A stretch of DNA of 64,000 nt, from positions 93,089,608-93,153,607 of the forward strand of contig JAIOJX010000025.1 of assembly GCA_022376925.1 (NCBI GenBank). Direction: 5' to 3'. Of this stretch, positions 37,085-47,970 are shown one piece after another (within the stretch, counting starts at the first letter, position 1; the number at the start of each line of letters is the position of its first letter). The DNA comes from Tragulus kanchil. Taxonomy: Eukaryota > Chordata > Mammalia > Artiodactyla > Tragulidae. The notes under the pieces were generated by a model. It had not been told where the DNA came from, made no database searches, and saw nothing but the letters and a program-made list of their open reading frames with translations. The translations under genes and the position numbers were made by a program.

Positions 37085-37541
37085 ACTATGGTCACCTGAT
37101 AGGAGAGAGTCATTTTATTTGGTGGGAATGTTTAGGACCAGGAGACAACCTCTCAGTAGCTCTGAGAAAACTGCTCCAATGAAGTAGAAGGGGCAGTCAG
37201 ACTATATACAAGTTTGCCACAAAGGGAGCTGGCAGCCTGAACATCAAATATCAGGTATCAAGTCAAGGAATTTGGCATTCTATGTATGGGAAGATGCAAT
37301 CCTCTGGGTTCACTGTATTTATTCTTTTCATATGCACCTCAGCCATCTGGGGCCAATCGTGTTTCCTTGTTCACCTTGCTTCTTGCATTCCCCCAGCTCC
37401 TAAGCAATCACCTTGGCAGATAGCTGATCAGCTGGATCTCGGTTTGGGAAGCCCTCATTCACATTTGGAGAGGCCAGAAATAGTTGATGCCTGTGACATT
37501 TCTTGTCTATTAATATGGCAGGAGATGTTGTCATTTCATAC
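37085..37541 (-). mobile_element. LTR, family A, antisense
   Basis: Reverse complement aligns along its length with the LTR at 56250-56731: tgtatgaaatga start, aagaaatgtcacaggcatca, tgaggtgcatatgaaaagaa, then AAATAAAATGACTC. It has a TATA-like gtatatagtctgac that the other copy lacks. The 104-codon open frame here is not a viral protein. Confidence 0.75.
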
Positions 37542-37619
37542 AGTAAGCTGTGGTTCACCTGTTGTTGTTGTTTTCCAAATTCTCTCACTTTGCTAAGAAT
37601 TTCTCTACAATAGCAAGAA

Positions 37620-38080
37620 ATCAAGTATCACAGGATTCTCACAAAGGAATGCATGTTTGCAAAGATTTCCTGAGTAAAAGATATTGAAATTGATCCCAGC
37701 ATGCCTGCAACGTCTCCATTCCTTTATGCCATTCCACTTTCCTGTTTTCAGCCTTTCCTACAGACTAGTCCTTGTTTTCCTTACAAGATCTCTTACTCTC
37801 ACAACAATCTGAGACTAGTATGACTTGAGTAGAAGACCCTCATACACCTTCTGACCCTGAGATTCTATCATCTGGGATTATGAAAAGTTCAGTTAGAATT
37901 AACCATTGCAAGCCTCAGGTCTCTCTAGCTTCTCTTTTTCAAAATCTAAAATTAAATTCAGGAGACAAACCTGATTTATGTGACCTTTTTTTTTTTTCTC
38001 TCAAATTATCATTCCCTTGGACTGCAAAGGAGAGTACTCATTTGCACTCTAGGAATGAATAATAATAGCTTATAATAATG
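37620..38080. other. no gene seen
   Basis: Unique-looking sequence with a T-run (37986-37998). Nothing recognised. Confidence 0.35.
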
Positions 38081-38379
38081 ATGTTACGATAAGAACCAGT
38101 CTATGGGGTCTAGGGCTTGGAATACATCAAGATAGGCTAAGGTGAAATATGCACCATATTAACGTGGAGGAGGCACAGGATCTAGTGAGAAATACACTGA
38201 TTTCTATCTTGCCTTCCCATTAATTTGTGTTTTTCTCTCTGTGGTATTGTGTAAGGTTAGAAAATAGAATTAATACTTTGTTCAAATGATTCTGCCTTGT
38301 CACCTAGTTTCATTGACCACAGGGGCTGGCGATTCAGAGGCAACGTGACAAATCTCAGACCTAGCCCCTCAGTCTTAGA

Positions 38380-38669
38380 ATCAACAACCTTTGTTAAGCT
38401 ATAACCAGTGGTGCCAATGTGACTATAGATAAGCATACACCCTCTTCTTAATCTCTGTAAACAATTTATGCAGTGGGAAAATGGGAAGTGGGAAAATTCA
38501 AGATTGTGTGAAAAATGTGATGATTGCCTAATAAAACCATGTACCGTCTTTCAGTTGGGTGCACATTTGAGCTGCTTTTAGATTGTGTGCAGTCGTCGGC
38601 TGGCAATAAAGACTCCTAATTCGGCTTTTTCCTGCTAAGAGTGGTCTTTGTTTCTTCTCCGCACAACAA
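38380..38669 (+). mobile_element. LTR 3' part (family C), sense
   Basis: ggctggcaataaagactcct followed by attcggctttttcctgctaa and tttcttctccgcacaaca has the R/U5 pattern of a retroviral LTR. The upstream limit is unclear and might reach 38080. The final 70 bp are repeated at 39690-39762 by D14. Confidence 0.6.
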
Positions 38670-38894
38670 GTGACTGATCATGAACTTTAAGGAATCTCTT
38701 CCACGCATAATGCTCCTGTTCTCTTATTTCTTGATGTGGAGGTCAGTTAGATGTTATAAATGAAGACAAAGAAGAAGAAAAGCATGTTAAATGTGTGAGG
38801 ACCTAAGAGAATATTGTCTATTTGGGTGAGTACACTAAATTGTTGGAAGGGTTGCATGGGGACACTCATGCAAATTATAGCAAGTCCCTTTTTA

Positions 38895-39415
38895 GCATAA
38901 AGTGTTTCCTGAACTGAACTCTGAGTAGTGGTGTTATGGAGTCCAAGCTTGCTCTGCTTGCTGCATAACAGGCCAATAAATCCTAGAGACAAGGTGTTAA
39001 GGCAAGGAAAATGACTTTATTCAGAAAGCAGCTGACTAAGGAGATGGCAGGCTGGCATCTCAAAATAACCATCTTATTGGGGTCTGGATGCCACATTCTG
39101 TTATAGATCAGAGATGGGGGGAGATGAGGAAGCAAAGTGAAAAGGCCATTAATCTTGCAAACATCTCCTAGGATGGCATGCCTCAGCCAAGGGATGTGTT
39201 AATTTCTCTCCCTTCCTGTCACCCACAGGACACGGTTCTAAACAAAGGCGCTTTACTTTACACTCAAGCAGAGTGACAGGGTCCTCCAGGCAAGCCATTA
39301 AGTATGATTATAAAAACAAAGGCACCCAAAAACAAGTCAAAGAAACAGTTGCCAACATGGGGTCAAAATTGGCTTCCTCCTTGCAACAGTAGAGGAGATA
39401 CACTTCATACTTAGT
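38895..39415 (-). mobile_element. LTR, family D, antisense
   Basis: On the minus strand: U3 with ggagagaaattaacacatcc, a clear AATAAAGTCATTTTCC (plus about 39009-39024), and U5 tctctaggatttattggcct followed by gcaagcagagcaagc. Ruminant ERV-like. No adjoining coding domains. Confidence 0.65.
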
Positions 39416-39987
39416 AAGTTGAAGATATCATTTCATCTTCCCAAATTCTTACTTTAAAAAAATCACTCTTTCATCCATAAATTGGAATATTCTAAAGACA
39501 GCTGTGTCCAGAAAAACAGAGACAAAAATTGTTAAATCATGTGGCCTCTTTTGAAAAAGAGAAATTAACTTGAAAGCAAATGTTAACATTTTAAATATCC
39601 AATTGGAAAGTGTTTTTGAAAATTAGTTGTTTGATTAAAACAAGTTTAATGTTTTATAAAGCAATAACTGATTTCATTTTATTATTGAGCGGCTGGCAAT
39701 AAAGGCTCCTAATTCGGCTTTTTCCTGCTAAGAGTGGTCTTTGTTTCTTCTCCGCACAACAAGTGACTGATCATGAACTTTAAGGAATCTCTTCCACGCA
39801 TAATGCTCCTGTTCTCTTATTTCTTGATGTGGAGGTCAGTTAGATGTTATAAATGAAGACAAAGAAGAAGAAAAGCATGTTAAATGTGTGAGGACCTAAG
39901 AGAATATTGTCTATTTGGGTGAGTACACTAAATTGTTGGAAGGGTTGCATGGGGACACTCATGCAAATTATAGCAAGTCCCTTTTTA

Positions 39988-40508
39988 GCATAAAGTGTTT
40001 CCTGAACTGAACTCTGAGTAGTGGTGTTATGGAGTCCAAGCTTGCTCTGCTTGCTGCATAACAGGCCAATAAATCCTAGAGACAAGGTGTTAAGGCAAGG
40101 AAAATGACTTTATTCAGAAAGCAGCTGACTAAGGAGATGGCAGGCTGGCATCTCAAAATAACCATCTTATTGGGGTCTGGATGCCACATTCTGTTATAGA
40201 TCAGAGATGGGGGGAGATGAGGAAGCAAAGTGAAAAGGCCATTAATCTTGCAAACATCTCCTAGGATGGCATGCCTCAGCCAAGGGATGTGTTAATTTCT
40301 CTCCCTTCCTGTCACCCACAGGACACGGTTCTAAACAAAGGCGCTTTACTTTACACTCAAGCAGAGTGACAGGGTCCTCCAGGCAAGCCATTAAGTATGA
40401 TTATAAAAACAAAGGCACCCAAAAACAAGTCAAAGAAACAGTTGCCAACATGGGGTCAAAATTGGCTTCCTCCTTGCAACAGTAGAGGAGATACACTTCA
40501 TACTTAGT
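39988..40508 (-). mobile_element. LTR, family D (copy through D14)
   Basis: Same as 38895-39415 shifted by 1093 bp. Confidence 0.65.
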
Positions 40509-40897
40509 AAGTTGAAGATATCATTTCATCTTCCCAAATTCTTACTTTAAAAAAAAATCACTCTTTCATCCATAAATTGGAATATTCTAAAGACAGCTGT
40601 GTCCAGAAAAACAGAGACAAAAATTGTTAAATCATGTGGCCTCTTTTTTGAAAAAAGAGAAAATTAACTTGAAAGCAAATGTTAACATTTTAAATAACCA
40701 ATTAGAAAGTCGTATTGAAAATTAGCTGTTTGATTAAAACAAATTGTATGTTTTATAAAGCAATAACTGATTTCATTTTATTATTGAGGGAAAATAATTG
40801 GTTCCTTGGTATTTTGAGATGAATGTTAAGTAAATTAAATTAAAGAGAAAAAAAACTCTAAAGTTCACAGAACTGAACAGCACTATTACAAAATTTG

Positions 40898-41105
40898 GGC
40901 TTCCCTGGTGGCTCAGATGGTAAAGAATCTGCTTGAAATGCAGGAGGCCTGGGTTCAATCTCTGAGTCGAGGAGACCCCATAGAGAAGGGAATGGCTATC
41001 CACAACAGTATTCCTGCTTGGAGAAGTTCATGGATGGAGGAACCTACTGGGCTACAGTCCAGGGAGTTGGAAAGAGTTGGACAAGACTGAACAACTAACA
41101 CACAC
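40898..41105 (+). mobile_element. Bov-tA SINE
   Basis: gggcttccctggtggctcag head, cctgggttcaatctctgagt, and tail gactgaacaactaacacaca. Full length and fairly well preserved. Confidence 0.92.
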
Positions 41106-41651
41106 AGAACATAGCACATATCAAAATTTACTGCACTTCTAATTGTTCCAATTATTAGTGAGTTTTTATTTTGAGGTACTCCCAGTGAAATTAGTTAAGA
41201 CAGTAAATAATAGCATATTTGTAGCAAGTATTTCAAAGCTAATGAGAATTATTAAAGATGACTTCTATCACATGCCTTTCCTACAAAACCAGGAGATTAA
41301 TAACTAAATAAGGACATTACCCACAGCTTGGCTGCCAGGAAGAATTATATGAACTAATTAACAAAAGACCTTGGAGGAAAGTGGCGTCATTTAGAATCTT
41401 GATGAAAAGGAGGAGAGAGAAGATACCACAGAGGAAAAGATAAACAGATTATTTCATGAACTAGTCATCCTTTATAATAAATAAAGAGGAAAATATAATA
41501 AAATATTTTCAGGAGAAGACATGAAATTGAAAAGAAACATAAGGAAAAATTAGGAAACAAACAAATGAAAAAAATTTAAAATATAGAAAAATTTTGCAAA
41601 CATGTTATACCTGAGTGCAAAGTAAAAATAAGGCAATTATCTATGCTGATA

Positions 41652-41689
<38 letters not shown>

Positions 41690-42519
41690 TGATAATTCTT
41701 TTATAAGTCATTTTTACTATGTATTCCAAAAATTATGTAAATGGTAGTATCCTTTAATACAGTAATCTCATCTTCAGTAATCTCACTTTCCTAAGGATAA
41801 TCTAAAGGAAAGAATATCTATATTCACTGAAAATTTATTTATGGTAGCAAAAGACTATATATTTAGCAATAGGAAATAATTAATTATATTTGGCCTATCG
41901 ACTTGATGAAGTAGCACTGGGCAATACTTAAAATGTTACCTATGATGACTCTGTTAGCTACATACCATAAATATTAAGTGTAAATAGCTGTTCAGAAAAC
42001 TGCATAGCAGTAGAGAATAGAGAGAAATGTGGAAAAGAAAAAAACTGGAACTATTGATAATTTTGAAACCTATTTTTATCCCCATTTTGTTATAACTTTT
42101 TTGGGGAGAAAAATAGAGTAAAAAATTTCGCAGGGTTCTGTTGGAAGCTATAATCTCAAGATAGTTAAATATAACTCTTCTAGTTAAACCTGTATTGCAA
42201 TTTATTTCAGAAACATTATCCTTATATTACATATGTGTTATGGAATTACATTCAATACTATATTTGGTCAGTGCTAACAATTCAGTCATAGAGGTGTGCA
42301 AGATGTTTCAGCGAATGAATTGACAATGTTTTGGATTCTAAAACAAGGGACCGAAGTTCAGTGCAGATGGATGATGAAAGAAAGGGCTATACACACAGAG
42401 CCAGAAAGGTTCTAAACTAGAAATCATTTCAAGCTGCTCAGCCAAGAGAAAATGAAACTGACCCAAGAACTCTCCTTGATATCCTTTATAGTTTAATCCT
42501 GTACGATTATGTTAAAAAT
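41106..42519. other. AT-rich sequence, no gene seen
   Basis: Over 1.3 kb with no open frame or recognised element except a TA microsatellite. Confidence 0.4.
41657..41688. repeat. (TA)16 microsatellite
   Basis: Sixteen uninterrupted TA units. Self-complementary, likely polymorphic. Confidence 0.95.
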
Positions 42520-42528
42520 TGAATTTCA

Positions 42529-42795
42529 GGGCTTCTCTGGTGGTCCAGTGGGTAAAGAGTCCACCCTGCAGTGGAATGGGCATCAGTTCGATTCCTGGCA
42601 TGGGAAGATTCCACGTGCTGCCGATCGGCTGGGCTGGGGTGTCCAATTACGATTCAGCATTCTGGAGTGCATGTGCCCAGAGCCGGCACGCAGCAACGAA
42701 AAGGCCACTGCAATGGCAGGCCCACAGAGGCCAGAGAATAAAGATAGATGAAAATAAATAAATTTTTTAAAAAACAATAAAAGATTAAAAAAAAA
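42529..42795 (+). mobile_element. CHR-type SINE with target-site duplication
   Basis: gggcttctctggtggtccag head to poly(A). Flanked by the direct repeat tgaatttca at 42520-42528 and 42796-42804, i.e. a 9-bp target-site duplication. Confidence 0.88.
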
Positions 42796-42896
42796 TGAAT
42801 TTCATGAGAATTGAGAATGGTCAGTCAGCCTGCACAAATCCTTTGGTCGCTTTCATAAAGATCTAACTTAATAATTTGTCTATCTATATACATATA

Positions 42897-43104
42897 CCTG
42901 CTCAGTTGTGTCCAACTCTTTGTGACCCCATGGACTGTAGCCTGCCATGCTCTTCTGTTCATGGGATTTTCCAGGCAAGAATACTGGAGTGGGTTTCCAT
43001 TTCCTCCTCCAGGGTACCTTCCTGATCCAAGGATCGAACCCACATCTCCTGTGTCTCCTGCCTTACAGGTAGATTCTTTACCACTGAGCCGTCAGGGAAG
43101 CCCA
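42897..43104 (-). mobile_element. Bov-tA SINE, antisense
   Basis: cagttgtgtccaactctttg, ccaggcaagaatactggagt, and terminal gccgtcagggaagccc. Full length, well preserved, followed by a TATACATAAATA-rich stretch. Confidence 0.92.
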
Positions 43105-43978
43105 CATAAAAATACATAAACCTATACATAAATATACGTAAGTATATATAAATATACATAAATCAAGCATTAGAGCAGGGGTCAAAAGCTAAGGGTCTAG
43201 AGGCAAAAACTGGCTTACAGATTCACATTCAGGTAGATGCAGTGTTGACAAAAGTTTGAGCGGGAATGTAGTAGGACACAGCAAATGGTCTGGACCAGTT
43301 CAAACATTTTAGTCATTTGTCTGGATCCCAGAGGCATTGGAGCTGTCACAGTTGACACCTGTATTAGATACAGATGTTTGGACCAAGAACTAGTGGGAAA
43401 ATGAATGTGGACTAAAAAGTCTTATGAATAAGCCCTTGCTCAATTTTTCCATCAAAGCCTGGGGCTGTAGCTATTAAGGTTGATTTCCTGAAAGCACTGA
43501 GGTTGCTGAAGTTTGGGAAGTGGGGTGGCCTCACTCCTTCCCTTTCCACCCTTAGCCCAAGGGCCTGAGATATTTTGAAGCTGTTGTCTTGGGAGTCAAA
43601 CAATCAGTGCGATCTTTGGTAAGTTGAGAAAGCAGCTGGGAGGCCTTATCCTCTATCTCTGGCTCCTACTGAGAGAAGAAACTCTCAGCCACCCTTAACT
43701 ATTAGGCAAAAATATTCAAACATGTTGATGTTGGAATTACTGATGATACAGAGAGAATCTTTTACCCTATTAAAAAATGGAACATATTGCAATTAGCCAT
43801 GAATTTTGTTTAATATCTTTCACCTACGAATCAGTGAAAAGCTGAAAATCTTTTTTTAAAAACAATAAAAGATTAAAAATGAATTTCATGAGAATTGAGA
43901 ATGGTCAGTCAGCCTGCCAAATCTTTGGTCGCTTTCATAAAGATCTAACTTAATAATTTGTCTATCTATATACATATA

Positions 43979-44186
43979 CCTGCTCAGTTGTGTCCAACTC
44001 TTTGTGACCCCATGGACTGTAGCCTGCCATGCTCTTCTGTTCATGGGATTTTCCAGGCAAGAATACTGGAGTGGGTTTCCATTTCCTCCTCCAGGGTACC
44101 TTCCTGATCCAAGGATCGAACCCACATCTCCTGTGTCTCCTGCCTTACAGGTAGATTCTTTACCACTGAGCCGTCAGGGAAGCCCA
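43979..44186 (-). mobile_element. Bov-tA SINE, antisense (copy through D15)
   Basis: Same as 42897-43104 displaced by 1082 bp. Confidence 0.92.
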
Positions 44187-45059
44187 CATAAAAATACATA
44201 AACCTATACATAAATATACGTAAGTATATATAAATATACATAAATCAAGCATTAGAGCAGGGGTCAAAAGCTAAGGGTCTAGAGGCAAAAACTGGCTTAC
44301 AGATTCACATTCAGGTAGATGCAGTGTTGACAAAAGTTTGAGCGGGAATGTAGTAGGACACAGCAAATGGTCTGGACCAGTTCAAACATTTTAGTCATTT
44401 GTCTGGATCCCAGAGGCATTGGAGCTGTCACAGTTGACACCTGTATTAGATACAGATGTTTGGACCAAGAACTAGTGGGAAAATGAATGTGGACTAAAAA
44501 GTCTTATGAATAAGCCCTTGCTCAATTTTTCCATCAAAGCCTGGGGCTGTAGCTATTAAGGTTGATTTCCTGAAAGCACTGAGGTTGCTGAAGTTTGGGA
44601 AGTGGGGTGGCCTCACTCCTTCCCTTTCCACCCTTAGCCCAAGGGCCTGAGATATTTTGAAGCTGTTGTCTTGGGAGTCAAACAATCAGTGCGATCTTTG
44701 GTAAGTTGAGAAAGCAGCTGGGAGGCCTTATCCTCTATCTCTGGCTCCTACTGAGAGAAGAAACTCTCAGCCACCCTTAACTATTAGGCAAAAATATTCA
44801 AACATGTTGATGTTGGAATTACTGATGATACAGAGAGAATCTTTTACCCTATTAAAAAAAAAATGGAACATATTGCAATTAGCCATGAATTTTGTTTAAT
44901 ATCTTTCACCTACGAATCTCAGGGGTTTATAGAAATAAGCAGGTTAACCTTTAATGAATGAGTTATTTTATTCTTAGAGCCTATAAACCACATATAAAAA
45001 GCATAGCTGTAATTTTAAGATGTGAGGAAAAAAAGCAAAGAAATAAAATACATTGTCCT

Positions 45060-45337
45060 GGACGACCCTGGTGGTCCAGTTGGTGAACAGTTCACCTTGC
45101 AGTGCAGGGGGCATTGGTTTGATCCCTGGCTGGGGAGGATCCCATGTGCCGCAGAGTGGCTGGACCTGTGTGTTCCTTTGCCAGCTGGTGCTCTGGGGTG
45201 CATGCACCTGGAGCTGGTGCTTTTCAGCGAGAGGGGCCACTACGATGGGAGGCTCACACAGGCCGAAGAATAAAGATGGATGAAAATAGATAAATAAAGA
45301 GCCAATAAAAGAGGCCAAATTAAGAAAAAACAAAAAA
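45060..45337 (+). mobile_element. CHR-type SINE with target-site duplication
   Basis: accctggtggtccagttggt head, tagattaaataaa-like tail. Flanked by a 10-bp direct repeat acattgtcct (45050-45059 and 45338-45347). Confidence 0.88.
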
Positions 45338-45730
45338 ACATTGTCCTTTCAGGGGCCTTAAGTCTGTCCGATAAGAAGAAACATCACATTTAATTGATAA
45401 AGGCATCAGTTGGGTATAGTCTGTGAAAGAGCACATTTTCTTCCGCTAGCATTTTTTTCACAACTAGATTCAAGCAATATATGATCACCCCTTCTGTGTA
45501 ATAAGAGCATTTGCTACTCAGGCATCTTTAACTTTTTGGCGACATCTACTGTACAAATGGGGAAATGCCATGGAATCATTCAGAACCTGAGATATTCTAG
45601 AATTTATTTTATTTTTAATTTACACACTACAGCTTTTTTATTCTTTACTTCAATATAAGAAGGCCTCTTTTGTAAAAATAAAATGGTGATATTTAGTAAT
45701 TTCCATATGTATTACTGCATGTGTGCGGAC

Positions 45731-45929
45731 AAAATCACGTCCAATTCTTTGTGACCCCACCCTATGGACTGTTGCCCACCAGGTTCCTCTGTCCTTTGAG
45801 ATTTTCTCAGGAAGAACACTGGGGTGGCTTGCAATTTCCTCCTCCAGGTGAACTTCCTGATCCAAGGATCGAACTCACGTCTCCTGCATTGACAGGCAGA
45901 TTCTTGACACTGAACCACCTAGGAATCCT
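45731..45929 (-). mobile_element. Bov-tA SINE, antisense
   Basis: tccaattctttgtgacccca, a small CCCACCCTATGG insertion, then gatccaaggatcgaactcac and the diverged head complement (accacctaggaatcc). Confidence 0.88.
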
Positions 45930-46059
45930 ATATTCAGTGCAGTAGCACTGAAACAGAAACATCAGTCTCTGCTGACAAATCCTAATTTAATTCTCTGGTA
46001 AGTAGTTTAAAGATATCAATTTAAAGACTTTGCTAAACTTCTGTTTAAATATTGGTAAA

Positions 46060-46225
46060 AAGGTCAGTTCTCCCTTGAGCCAGCCAGCTGTTTTCACAGC
46101 CTCTCCCACTCTTGACAACGTCGGTTCTCCCTTAAACCAGCCCACTGTACTGGCGGTGGCTCTCCCATTCTAATAAGCTTTACTTTCCTCTCAAAACTAG
46201 ATAAGTAAATAAATAAATAAATATT
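46060..46225 (+). mobile_element. possible LTR R-region with degenerate 60-bp repeat
   Basis: ggtcagttctcccttgagcc ... ctctcccactcttgacaacg is followed by a related unit (tcggttctcccttaaaccag ... gctctcccattctaataagc), then ttactttcctctcaaaacta. This is the type of sequence around an LTR poly(A) site. Tentative. Confidence 0.35.
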
Positions 46226-46228
46226 GGT

Positions 46229-46376
46229 AGGGACTCCCCTTGTAGTCCAGTGGTTAAGACTCTGTTCCCAAGGCAGTGAGGCCCAGGTTTGAGCCCTGGT
46301 CAGGGGACTAGATCCCACATGCCACAACTAAGACCCAGAGCAGCCAAATAAATAATTTTTTAAAAAATCACTAAAA
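46229..46376 (+). mobile_element. CHR-2-like short tRNA-Glu SINE
   Basis: gggactccccttgtagtcca, ggtttgagccctggtcaggg, then gatcccacatgccacaact and an A/T tail. This is the short tRNA-Glu type, distinct from the ~280-bp CHR elements. It stands next to (AAAT)n at 46205-46222. Confidence 0.8.
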
Positions 46377-46516
46377 TAAATAATGGTAAAAATATTAAAG
46401 TGAATATTTAAATGTATTTTTATTTCTAAGGGCTCAATTAAATATTATTATTTAAATGTCATATATTTAATTAAATATAGTATTATTAAAACTAATATTA
46501 TAACTCCTATAAACTC

Positions 46517-46706
46517 CTGGCTCAGCAGAAAAGAATCTGCCAATCTCCAATGCAGGAGATGCAGATTGCAAGATCCTCTGGAGAAGGGAATGGCAGCCCA
46601 CTCCAGTGTTACTGCCTGGGAAATCATATGGACAAAGGAGTCTGGTGGGCTACAGTCCATGGGGTCTTCAAAGAGTCAAACATAACTTAGCAACTAAATC
46701 ACCACC
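46517..46706 (+). mobile_element. Bov-tA SINE, head truncated
   Basis: ctggctcagcagaaaagaat, cactccagtgttactgcctg, tctggtgggctacagtccat; tail catacttagcaacta-like. Diverged, lacks the first 10 or so bases. Confidence 0.86.
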
Positions 46707-47019
46707 CAATATTTACAGTTTCGAAGTTGGATTTTTAAAGGAAATTAAAAGTCCAAATCTGTCAGCTTGACTTGTCATTTATCTAGCTATAAAAAACAGC
46801 AGAATTACCTTACATGTACAGCATCATTTATACTCCTAAATTATGCACAACCTGTTCACAACAAGTGGTTTGTTAAAGACAAACCATATCATATATAACT
46901 ATTATAACTAGGAAATTCTTTCAGAGGCATTTGGTAATTCAACAACAAAGTAAATAAGTTTTTACTGAGTATCTATTATAGTAGTATGCTAGATACTTTC
47001 ACCAATGCAACATGTGAAG

Positions 47020-47131
47020 AAATGGAGTGGGTGGCTATTTCCTCCTCCAGGAGTCCTTTCTGACCCAGGGATCAAACCGGCATCTCCTGCATTGCAGGTG
47101 GATTCCTTACTGCTGAGCCACAGGAAGCCAA
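47020..47131 (-). mobile_element. Bov-tA SINE fragment, antisense
   Basis: Only the head half: gggtggctatttcctcctcc, gatcaaaccggcatctcctg, gctgagccacaggaagcc. Confidence 0.83.
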
Positions 47132-47763
47132 TGAAATGGTATGGCTCCCCACCAAAACTTCAAAGCATGGGAGGCCCCAGTTCCATAGAATGAGTTATTC
47201 CTACCCACTCTGGTAAGCAGTGAGAGGATGTATCTCTCATTGGCTATGGTTCTCCAGGTTTTCAAAACAACAAACAAACAAACAAAAAAACCCCACTACT
47301 TTTTCAACCTGCCCATGGTATTTCAGTAGACTGATAGCCATTTCAGGTCAAGTTTGTTATAGTCTACATAGTAGATATGATAGAATTAAACAAGCCTTGA
47401 ATTTCATATAATGTTATATGAACAGCTTTAAATTATTGAGCAATTCCTTTCCCATTGTGATTTCCTTTCCTGTCCACAACATCTTTTATTTTTAAATTTA
47501 TGACCCCAAGGCCCAATAATCTGCATGAAAAAAAACCCTATGTTGATTAATGATTTAATTATGCTATTATAACTATACTAATTGAATAATGGCATATTAT
47601 TAATTATCTTACAAATGCTTATTGGCAAGGCTGGCTCACCCTATGAACAATAAAATATATACTATTTCTCAAGGAAATAGTCCTATTTCCTGGAAAATAG
47701 ATGCATCAATGTTCAAATCAGAAGGCCCTAAGTAACCAAATGAGATCCATAGCAATGAGATTA
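47132..47763. other. no gene; simple CAAA repeat
   Basis: Contains (CAAA)n at about 47266-47288. No element recognised in the remainder. Confidence 0.4.
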
Positions 47764-47970
47764 GGATTCGTTCAGACAGTAAAATATCTGCCTGCAATGC
47801 AGGAGATCCAAGTTCGATCCATGGGATGGGAAGATACCCTGGAGAAGGGAATGACAACCCACTCCACTATTCTTGCCTGGAAAATTCCATGGACAGTGGA
47901 ACCTGGTGGGCTACAGTCCATGGGATCTCAGAGTTGGACACGACTGAGTGACTAACACTTGCACTTCACT
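47764..47970 (+). mobile_element. Bov-tA SINE
   Basis: tctgcctgcaatgcaggaga, gcaatgcaggag/gttcgatccatgggatggg, gtgggctacagtccatggga and tail gacacgactgagtgactaac. Diverged head. Confidence 0.9.

Larger units (their letters stand above)
38597..40788. repeat. D14: ~1.09-kb head-to-tail duplication
   Basis: Copy 1 38597-39689, copy 2 39690-40788. About ten substitutions and small indels fall in the last 100 bp of copy 1 (39590-39660 versus 40680-40755); the remainder is nearly identical. A clear example of terminal error clustering. Confidence 0.93.
42763..44918. repeat. D15: ~1.08-kb head-to-tail duplication
   Basis: Copy 1 42763-43832, copy 2 43851-44918. The offset is 1084 then 1082 after losses near the start of copy 2 (gcacaaatcctttgg/gccaaatctttgg). 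A spacer of about 18 bp separates them. A-run 6 versus 9 near the far end. Confidence 0.93.

Noticed and set aside
38380..40508. An ERV with internal coding region between the family C and D LTRs
   Set aside because: The LTRs are of different families and opposite orientation, and the sequence between has no viral frames.
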